Shown: positions 1 to 4,638 of the stretch, one piece after another
Position numbering within the stretch: the first letter of the stretch is position 1
Layout of the letters: every line of letters begins with the position of its first letter
From: Desulfobulbus sp.
GTDB lineage: Bacteria > Desulfobacterota > Desulfobulbia > Desulfobulbales > Desulfobulbaceae
Direction: 5' to 3'
DNA length: 5,007 nt
Assembly (NCBI GenBank): GCA_017998195.1
Contig: JAGODN010000212.1
Span: 1-5,007 of the forward strand
Made by a program: the position numbers and the translations under genes
Notes under the pieces: generated by a model
Databases searched by the model: none
What the model saw: the letters and a program-made list of their open reading frames with translations, nothing else
Told to the model about the DNA's origin: nothing

Positions 1-1143
1 CGGGCGGTGGTGGTGCGCAACGTGGTTCTGCTCGCCCTGGCCGCGCTGCTCGCCCTGGCGGTGGCCTGGCTGGTGGGTGAGCGGGCGATCATGCGCCGGC
101 TCGACAAACTCACCAACGCGGTCGGTCGGCTCGAGGCGGGCGACCTGGGCACGCGCACCGGCATCGACCCGCGCGCGGGCGAACTCGGCCGGCTGGCCGC
201 GGCCTTCGACAGCATGGCCGAGGGGCTGGAGCGCACCGAGAACGAGCGGCGCCAGGCCGCCGAGGACCTGCGGCGCCTCAACGAGGAACTGGAGGAGCGG
301 GTCGTCCGCCGCACCGCAGAGTTGGCCGCCGCCAACGAGGAGCTGCAGGCCACCCTGGAGGACCTGCGCCGCGCCCAGGGGCAGCTCGTCCTCTCGGAAA
401 AGCTGGCCGCACTCGGCGGGCTGGTGGCCGGTGTGGCCCACGAGATCAACACCCCGGTGGGCATCGCCCTGTCCGCCGGCTCGACCTTGGCCGAGAAGAA
501 CCGGGCCCTGGCCGAACAGTTCGCCGCCGGCGGCATGAAACGCGCGGATCTCGCCACCTACCTGGACGAGGCCAACGAGGGTCTGGCCATGCTGCTTGCC
601 AACCTGAACCGGGCCAGCGACCTGATCCGCAGCTTCAAGATGGTCGCCGTTGACCAGGTGTCCGAGACCCGGCGCAGCTTCAACCTGCGCACCTACATCG
701 ACGAGATCCTCCTCAGTCTGCGCCCGAAACTGAAAAAAACGAGCCACCGGGTGAACGTGCACTGCCCGGAAGACCTCGTCATCGAGAGCTATCCGGGCGC
801 GGTTTCACAGATCCTCACCAACTTCATCACCAACACCATCACCCATGCCTTTGGAGCGGACGAGGCCGGCGAGATCACCATCGAGGCCGAGCGCCGGGGC
901 GATACCCTGGAGCTGCGCTACGCCGACAACGGCCGCGGCATGGCCCCGGAGGTGCGGCAGCGCATCTTCGAGCCCTTCTTCACCACCGCCCGCGGCCAGG
1001 GCTCCACCGGCCTGGGCATGCACATCGTCTTCAACGTCGTCACCGCCACCCTGGGCGGCAGCATTGTCTGCACCAGCGAACCGGGGCAGGGGACGAGTTT
1101 CCGGGTGACCGTGCCGCTCACGGCCCCGACGGAGGCACCATGA
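1..1143 (+). CDS. Sensor histidine kinase, HAMP/HisKA/HATPase, 5'-partial
   Basis: This is the C-terminal part of a membrane-bound two-component sensor kinase. The frame is open to the window edge, so the true start and sensory domain lie upstream; residues below count from the GTG at position 7. A hydrophobic segment (about 4-23) is the last transmembrane helix, followed by a HAMP linker (about 24-78) and a long charged coiled coil (about 75-130). The phosphoacceptor motif is GVAHEINTP with His145. The ATP-binding domain has an N box (TNFITNTITH, Asn276), G1 (DNGRGM, 308-312), F box (FEPFFTT) and G2 (GSTGLGMHIV), all intact. No receiver is fused to the C-terminus. Its stop overlaps the next gene's start (ATGA), so the two are translationally coupled, and that response regulator is the natural phosphotransfer partner (inference). 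The stimulus cannot be told from this fragment. The kinase assignment is firm. Confidence 0.95.
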   Translation, partial: RAVVVRNVVLLALAALLALAVAWLVGERAIMRRLDKLTNAVGRLEAGDLGTRTGIDPRAGELGRLAAAFDSMAEGLERTENERRQAAEDLRRLNEELEERVVRRTAELAAANEELQATLEDLRRAQGQLVLSEKLAALGGLVAGVAHEINTPVGIALSAGSTLAEKNRALAEQFAAGGMKRADLATYLDEANEGLAMLLANLNRASDLIRSFKMVAVDQVSETRRSFNLRTYIDEILLSLRPKLKKTSHRVNVHCPEDLVIESYPGAVSQILTNFITNTITHAFGADEAGEITIEAERRGDTLELRYADNGRGMAPEVRQRIFEPFFTTARGQGSTGLGMHIVFNVVTATLGGSIVCTSEPGQGTSFRVTVPLTAPTEAP

Positions 1144-2759
1144 ACGATCGCGACGAACTGCTCTTCCCGGACGAAGACGACCGGCCCCTGTTCGCGGACG
1201 AACCCGCACAGCCGGCCGTCGCCGAACCGGCCGCTGCCGAACCGGCCGAGGCCGCCGTGCCCTGGCGGATTCTCATCGTCGATGACGAGGCCGACGTGCA
1301 CAGTGTCACCACCTTCATGCTCCGCGGCCAGCAGTACCTGGGACGGGGGTTCGAATTCCTGCACGCCTACAGCGGTCGCGAGGCGCGGGACATCCTCGCC
1401 GCCAACCCGGACCTGGCCGTGGTCCTGCTCGACGTGGTCATGGAAACCGAAGACAGCGGCCTGCAGCTGGTCCACTACATCCGCGAGGAACTCGGCAACC
1501 GCACCGTGCGCATCGTCCTGCGCACCGGCCAGCCGGGCAAGGCCCCGGCCGCGCGGGTGATCGTCGAGTACGACATCAACGACTACAAGGAGAAGACCGA
1601 ACTCACCCTGGAGAAGATGCTCGTCACCCTCATCTCCGCCCTGCGCAGCTATCATTTCATCACCACCATCGAAAACAACCGCCGCGGGCTCAAGCGCATC
1701 ATCGAGGCCTCGGGCGACATCTTCGAGCGCCAGTCGCTCGCGCGGCTCGGCCGCGGCGTGCTCGATCAGCTCACCGCCATCCTCGAACTGCGCGGCGACC
1801 CGGAGAATGGCGGGGTCAGGGCCTCGGGACTGACCGCCGCGGCCATCGACGGCCAGCCGGTGGTGCTCGCCGCCACCGGCGCCTTCAGTCCCTTCGAACA
1901 CCGGCCGGTGGCCGAGGTGGACACGGCCATGATGCGCACCGCCCTGGACCTGGCCCGCACCCGGCCGCGCGGCTTCTACTGCCAGAACGGCAGCTGCGCC
2001 TGGTACTTCAAGAGCCAGAACGGCTCGGAGAATTTCCTCTACTTCGAGATCCCACGGGCAGTCGACGAGGACGACCACGACCTGCTCGAACTCTTTTTCA
2101 CGAACGTCTCGCTCGCCTTTGACAACCTCTTTTTGAACCAGGGCATCGAGGACACCCAGAAGGAGATCATTTTCCAGATCGCCGAGACCATGGAGTGCCG
2201 CTCCGCCGAGACCGGCAGCCACGTCCGCAGGGTGGCCGAGTACGCCCGCCTGCTGGCGCTCAAGGTCGGCCTGAGCGAGGACGAGGCGGAGATGCTCAAG
2301 CTCGCCTCCACCCCGCACGACCTGGGCAAGATCGGCATCCCGGACGCCATCCTCAACAAGCCCGGGCCGCTCACCCCGGAGGAGTACGACACCATCAAGA
2401 CCCACGTCTGGCGCGGCCACGACCTGCTCGCCAGTTCACCCAGCCCGATCATCCAGGCCGCGGCCCGCATCGTCCTCCTGCACCACGAGCGCTGGGACGG
2501 GCAGGGCTACCCCCAGGGCCTCAAGGGCGAGGAGATCCACATCCACGGCCGCATCATCGGCGTGGCCGACGTGTTCGACGCGCTCTCCAACAAGCGCGTC
2601 TACCACGATCGCTGGGACTGGGAAGCGGTGTTCAACCACTTCCGCGAGGAACGCGGCCGCCACTTCGACCCGCAGCTGGTGGATATTTTGTTGGAGTGCC
2701 GGGAGGAGTTCGTGGCTATTTGGGAGCGGTATAATGCGGTGGGGGTGCAGTTCGGGTGA
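1140..2759 (+). CDS. Response regulator: receiver-DUF3369-HD-GYP c-di-GMP phosphodiesterase
   Basis: This 539-residue protein is a cytoplasmic response regulator predicted to hydrolyse cyclic di-GMP. An acidic, Ala/Pro/Glu-rich N-terminal tail (1-40) precedes a receiver domain (about 42-170) with the acidic pair Asp48/Asp49, phosphoacceptor Asp98 in VVLLD, Thr129 in LRTG, and the YDINDYKEKTELT stretch seen in DUF3369 regulators. DUF3369 follows (about 175-335, probably sensory and GAF-like). The HD-GYP domain (about 340-535) keeps His361, HDLGKIGIPD (His393/Asp394), HHERWDGQGYP (His448/His449 and the GYP triplet) and IIGVADVFDAL, so metal-binding and catalytic residues look complete. The start is set by the 4-bp overlap with the kinase stop and by GGAGG at 1131-1135. 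Phosphorylation by the upstream kinase probably controls the phosphodiesterase (inference). No GGDEF or EAL domain is present. The last 25 or so codons are less GC-biased than the rest. Confidence 0.95.
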   Translation: MNDRDELLFPDEDDRPLFADEPAQPAVAEPAAAEPAEAAVPWRILIVDDEADVHSVTTFMLRGQQYLGRGFEFLHAYSGREARDILAANPDLAVVLLDVVMETEDSGLQLVHYIREELGNRTVRIVLRTGQPGKAPAARVIVEYDINDYKEKTELTLEKMLVTLISALRSYHFITTIENNRRGLKRIIEASGDIFERQSLARLGRGVLDQLTAILELRGDPENGGVRASGLTAAAIDGQPVVLAATGAFSPFEHRPVAEVDTAMMRTALDLARTRPRGFYCQNGSCAWYFKSQNGSENFLYFEIPRAVDEDDHDLLELFFTNVSLAFDNLFLNQGIEDTQKEIIFQIAETMECRSAETGSHVRRVAEYARLLALKVGLSEDEAEMLKLASTPHDLGKIGIPDAILNKPGPLTPEEYDTIKTHVWRGHDLLASSPSPIIQAAARIVLLHHERWDGQGYPQGLKGEEIHIHGRIIGVADVFDALSNKRVYHDRWDWEAVFNHFREERGRHFDPQLVDILLECREEFVAIWERYNAVGVQFG

Positions 2760-2765
2760 ACTGCA
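2746..2765 (+). terminator. Hairpin spanning the stop codon of the HD-GYP gene
   Basis: TGCAGTTC (2746-2753) pairs perfectly with GAACTGCA (2758-2765) around a four-base GGGT loop. The stop codon TGA starts in the loop. The T-containing GGTTGTTTAG follows, but not a clean T tract. It may be a weak intrinsic terminator or a 3'-end stabilising hairpin for the kinase/HD-GYP operon. Confidence 0.45.
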
Positions 2766-2813
2766 GGTTGTTTAGACTGTAGGCTGTTAGGCTGTAGGGG
2801 ACGAGGCTTTTAG
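2761..2813 (+). repeat. Left array of CTGTAGG-type words, with inverted-repeat arm
   Basis: Degenerate short words run in tandem right after the HD-GYP stop: CTGCAGG, TTGTTTAGA, CTGTAGG, CTGTTAGG, CTGTAGGGG, then ACGAGGC and TTTTAG. The segment 2772-2813 is the reverse complement of 3800-3840 with two mismatches and one single-base gap, including the shared GACGAGGC-type block. The array is therefore one arm of a long inverted repeat enclosing the island. I see no coding content. Confidence 0.8.
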
Positions 2814-2815
2814 CG

Positions 2816-2983
2816 GTTGAGCTGTTTAGGTGAAAGTCGCCGGCCTGCGGCCGAGTTGCACAAAGGCTCAACAACTGCATCCTGTAGGAGCCCGGCCCCC
2901 GGGCGATCCGGGAAAACAGCCGTTGAACCGTCAATCTCCGCAACTGTCGAGCCGTCCGGGTCTACAGGTTGTACCTCAACAGC
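2816..2983 (+). repeat. Structured repeat, copy A (168 bp, direct repeat of copy B)
   Basis: This 168-bp block aligns without gaps to 3340-3507, with about 16 mismatches by eye (roughly 90% identity). It contains an internal hairpin CGGCC-TGC-GGCCG (2841-2853), a REP-like hairpin (2884-2907), and a longer-range pairing of CTGTAG plus CCCGG (2882-2895) with CCGGG plus CTACAG (2956-2967). It starts with GTTGAGCTGTTTAGG and ends with CTCAACAGC, so its ends are themselves imperfectly inverted. Open frames through it are alike in both copies only because the DNA is repeated; nothing suggests they are translated. Confidence 0.85.
2884..2907 (+). repeat. REP-like hairpin in repeat A
   Basis: A GTAGGAG head is followed by a perfect 6-bp stem GCCCGG (2890-2895) / CCGGGC (2899-2904) with a CCC loop and then a GAT tail. 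This layout resembles gammaproteobacterial REP sequences mobilised by RAYT transposases (GTAGGAGC, GC-rich stem, GCGAT). The matching site in copy B is 3408-3431, where two changes weaken the stem. No RAYT gene lies in the window. Confidence 0.5.
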
Positions 2984-3002
2984 CAACCCCTGCACGCACA
3001 CC

Positions 3003-3009
3003 GGGAGGA
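3003..3009 (+). promoter_or_regulatory. Shine-Dalgarno site that sets the MNT gene start
   Basis: GGGAGGA lies 8 bases before the ATG at 3018. It fixes the start there, although the frame is open further upstream through repeat A from 2817. Family homology also begins only after 3018. Confidence 0.75.
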
Positions 3010-3017
3010 AAACCATC

Positions 3018-3329
3018 ATGGCAAACACTGTTGCACAGATTCGCGACGTCCTGCAGGCGCGCAAGAACGTTCTCCGGGAACGGTACCAGGTCGAGTCGCT
3101 GTTTCTCTTCGGCTCGATGTGCACGGGCACCCAGCGGCCGGACAGTGACATCGACCTGCTGGTCCGCTATGCCACCACTCCAGGCATATTCGAGTTTGTC
3201 AGCCTGAAGCAGTACCTGGAGGAGAGTCTTGGCCGGCCTGTTGACCTCGTGACCGAGGGTGCTTTGAAAAAGCGGATGCGGAGCGTCATTCTCCAGGAGG
3301 CCGTCCGTGTCTACTCGTCAGCTGTCTAG
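3018..3329 (+). CDS. MNT-type nucleotidyltransferase (MntA-like antitoxin family)
   Basis: This 103-residue protein belongs to the small minimal nucleotidyltransferase family. The signature GSMCTGTQRPDSDIDLLV (residues 32-49) gives the Gly-Ser motif (Gly32/Ser33) and the metal-binding pair Asp44/Asp46. A third acidic residue is probably Asp76 in RPVDLVTEGALK. The length is normal for the family and the active site looks intact. Relatives act as antitoxins in HEPN-MNT modules, neutralising the HEPN RNase by adding AMP to it. No HEPN gene is adjacent here: upstream is repeat A and downstream is repeat B, so the gene is an orphan within this window. The TAG stop falls at the edge of repeat B, so the last residues may have been altered when the repeat arrived (inference). 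It might have another nucleotidyl-transfer role or a distant partner. Confidence 0.85.
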   Translation: MANTVAQIRDVLQARKNVLRERYQVESLFLFGSMCTGTQRPDSDIDLLVRYATTPGIFEFVSLKQYLEESLGRPVDLVTEGALKKRMRSVILQEAVRVYSSAV

Positions 3330-3524
3330 CGGTTTAGGCGTTGAGCTGTTTAGGTGAAATTCGCCGGCCTGCGGCCGAGTTGCACAAAGACTCAACAGCC
3401 GCATTCTGTAGGAGCCGGCCCCCCGGGCGATCCAGGAAAACAGCCGTTCAACTGTCACGCTCCGCACCTGTCGAGCCGTCCGGGTCTACAGGCTGTCGCT
3501 CAACAGCTCAACAGCTGAACCGCT
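3328..3524 (+). repeat. Structured repeat, copy B: MITE-like element with 26-bp terminal inverted repeats
   Basis: The segment 3340-3507 is the direct-repeat partner of copy A. Around it, the left end 3328-3353 and right end 3499-3524 are inverted repeats of each other (22 of 26 positions by eye; both begin AGCGGTT read inward). The element occupies the space between the TAG stop of the MNT gene (3327-3329) and the stop of the reverse-strand toxin remnant (3525-3527). It contains no gene. Its inverted ends and hairpins fit a small non-autonomous mobile element, or a bidirectional terminator shared by two convergent genes. I could not identify target-site duplications. Confidence 0.7.
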
Positions 3525-3749
3525 TCAACCCACCTCGTCATGCGTGCCGATATGCACCGGCACAATCTCGTTTTCCTCGATGAGCAATTCGATGGTGAGC
3601 CGGTAACTGAGTGTGATCGAGAGCGAGTACAGGCCGGTCAGCCTGCCCTGCAGGGGATGGAGGCGGAGCGAGGGGTGAAAAGGGTTGGCCGCCAGGATGT
3701 GCAGACATTTTTCGTACTGGGGCAGCAGGTCGGGGTGTCGTTCAGGTGT
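3525..3749 (-). pseudogene. RelE/ParE-type (YafQ-like) toxin remnant, lacking its 5' end
   Basis: The reverse strand from 3743 down to the TGA at 3525-3527 encodes 72 residues typical of the C-terminal two thirds of a RelE/ParE-superfamily toxin. It begins ERHPDLLPQYEKCLHIL, continues with NPFHPSLRLHPLQGRL, then GLYSLSITLSYRL, and ends VPVHIGTHDEVG. The usual N-terminus (about 15-20 residues) is absent. Two codons upstream the frame hits a stop (3750-3752) inside the palindromic repeat, and no ATG or GTG is available. The family usually ends HDEVY; here Gly replaces the final aromatic residue, so the 3' end may also have been altered by repeat B. No antitoxin gene is visible on its upstream side. 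It is most likely a dead toxin gene. The assignment rests on recognised family sequence, not a search. Confidence 0.72.
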
Positions 3750-3803
3750 TTAGGCTGTAGGTGTTTAGGCAGTAGGCCTACAGCCTAAACACCTACAGCC
3801 TAA
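3750..3803. repeat. 54-nt near-perfect palindrome
   Basis: Bases 3750-3776 are the reverse complement of 3777-3803 with one mismatch (A3771 against A3782) and no loop. Both arms are built from the words TTAGG, CTGTAGG and TGTTTAGG. It abuts the broken 5' end of the toxin remnant and supplies the stop codon closing that frame. It could form a cruciform or an RNA hairpin. Confidence 0.9.
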
Positions 3804-3857
3804 CAGCCTCGTCCCTACAGCCTAACAGCCTACAGCCTAACAGCCTACAGCCTAAAC
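3800..3857 (-). repeat. Right array of CTGTAGG-type words (reverse orientation), with inverted-repeat arm
   Basis: Tandem words CCTACAG, CCTAACAG, CCTACAG and CCTAAAC run here, the reverse complement of those in the left array. The segment 3800-3840 matches the reverse complement of 2772-2813 with two mismatches and a one-base gap, including the distinctive GCCTCGTCCC block. This marks the right edge of the island. The DNA after 3857 is C-rich and different in character. Confidence 0.8.
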
Positions 3858-3860
3858 CCC

Positions 3861-3890
3861 TTGCCCAGCGCCCCCCATTCCGGGTACAAC
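3861..3890 (+). promoter_or_regulatory. Possible sigma-70-like promoter before the SEC-C gene
   Basis: TTGCCC (3861-3866) and TACAAC (3885-3890) are 18 bases apart, each matching four of six consensus positions. It sits just after the repeat island and 38 bases before the SEC-C ATG. This is a weak call from pattern only. Confidence 0.22.
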
Positions 3891-3927
3891 CATCCCCCAA
3901 CCCCAAACCTACCCAAGGACCAATACC

Positions 3928-4461
3928 ATGGCAAAGACAGGCCGTAACCAGCCCTGCCCCTGCGGTTCCGGGCGCAAGTACAAGCACTGCTGCCTCACCG
4001 CCGCGCAGATGGGCCAGCCCGCCGCCAGCCCGGAAAGCCGCATGAAGACCTCGCTCATGGCCGCCATCGAGACCATCCAGGCGGACGCCGCGGCGCTCAA
4101 GCCCGCCTTTCGCGAACTGGGCGTGTTTCTCTTCTACAGTGACGCGGCCGGCGACGCCTGGCTGCTCGAGATCACCGAGTCCGACGCGGTCCAGGTGGCG
4201 CGCGCAGGCGAGTCGCTCGCGCCGCCCATCGACGAAAACCCGGAGACCATCGAGATCAACTTCACCCACACCTTTGCCCTGCGCGACCGCCAGTTGGTGC
4301 TCACCGCCTATGCCGACAAGGCGGAGACGGCCATGGAGCGGGCCCCGGCCCAGCAGATCCGCGCCGCCATCCGCCGCGTGCGCAAACGCTACCCGCCGGA
4401 GATGCTGCGCTCCATGCACGTCGCCGAACCGGGGGAAAGCGCCGAACCTGCCGACGCCTGA
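3928..4461 (+). CDS. SEC-C zinc-motif protein of unknown function
   Basis: The protein has 177 residues. It starts MAKTGRNQPCPCGSGRKYK and has a complete SEC-C motif: Cys10, Cys12, Cys21 and Cys22 with the usual spacing (CxC, eight residues, CC). This motif binds zinc; at the SecA C-terminus it contacts SecB and ribosomes, but it also occurs on many unrelated small proteins. Here it is N-terminal. The rest is soluble: a helical stretch (about 38-62), a probably beta-rich domain (about 64-130, including LGVFLFYSDA, WLLEIT, INFTHTFALRDRQLVLTAYA) and basic helices (about 136-165). I do not recognise that part. AAGGA at 3915-3919, 8 bases upstream, supports the start. No signal peptide or membrane segment is visible. 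It is followed by a strong hairpin and then a VanZ-family gene. The function is unknown; a role in protein quality control or ribosome contact would be a guess from the motif alone. Confidence 0.85.
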   Translation: MAKTGRNQPCPCGSGRKYKHCCLTAAQMGQPAASPESRMKTSLMAAIETIQADAAALKPAFRELGVFLFYSDAAGDAWLLEITESDAVQVARAGESLAPPIDENPETIEINFTHTFALRDRQLVLTAYADKAETAMERAPAQQIRAAIRRVRKRYPPEMLRSMHVAEPGESAEPADA

Positions 4462-4482
4462 CGTGCATCCGGCAGAACACCG

Positions 4483-4530
4483 CACGGCCGGCAGCCGGGC
4501 AGGGCGACCTGGCCCGGACTGGTGGCCGTG
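4483..4530 (+). terminator. Strong nested hairpin after the SEC-C gene, GNRA-type loop
   Basis: CACGGCC (4483-4489) pairs with GGCCGTG (4524-4530). Inside, CCGGG (4495-4499) pairs with CCCGG (4513-4517), and CAGG (4500-4503) with CCTG (4508-4511), closing a GCGA tetraloop with one bulged G. TTTCATCT follows, so the T tract is short. It lies 21 bases after the SEC-C stop and probably ends or stabilises that transcript. Nothing else is evident in 4531-4638. Confidence 0.45.
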
Positions 4531-4638
4531 TTTCATCTCCCCCGTCGATGCATTGGTCCTGCCGGCCCGCCTGCCCGCCGATCGGTCGGGGACTCCGGCC
4601 CGCAGCATTGGCCCAACCCCGTCCCCGCATTCCGCGCC

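Noticed and set aside
918..2420. Long reverse-strand open frame of 500 codons.
   Set aside because: It is antisense to the HD-GYP gene and kinase, whose domains are clear. Its length reflects GC-rich third positions and it shows no domain.
2866..2928. Possible integron attC site: GCTCAAC (RYYYAAC type) and GTTGAAC (GTTRRRY type) bound a 63-base imperfect palindrome in repeat A.
   Set aside because: The matching position in copy B reads GTTCAAC, which breaks the core rule. I could not place paired L boxes, the copies do not define a proper cassette frame, and no integrase is visible. REP-like or MITE-like explanations fit better.
2817..3017. Upstream in-frame extension of the MNT gene through repeat A, giving a 170-residue protein.
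   Set aside because: The added sequence is repeat DNA, also open in copy B, and the family domain plus a good Shine-Dalgarno site place the start at 3018.
3341..3583. Open frame of 80 codons through repeat B.
   Set aside because: It mirrors the frame in repeat A, has no recognisable domain, and overlaps the end of the reverse-strand toxin remnant.
3540..3788. Forward open frame of 82 codons.
   Set aside because: It is antisense to the RelE/ParE-like remnant and ends in the palindrome; the reverse strand carries the recognisable protein sequence.
2761..3857. CRISPR array.
   Set aside because: Repeats are short, degenerate and adjoining with no regular spacers, and no cas gene is present.
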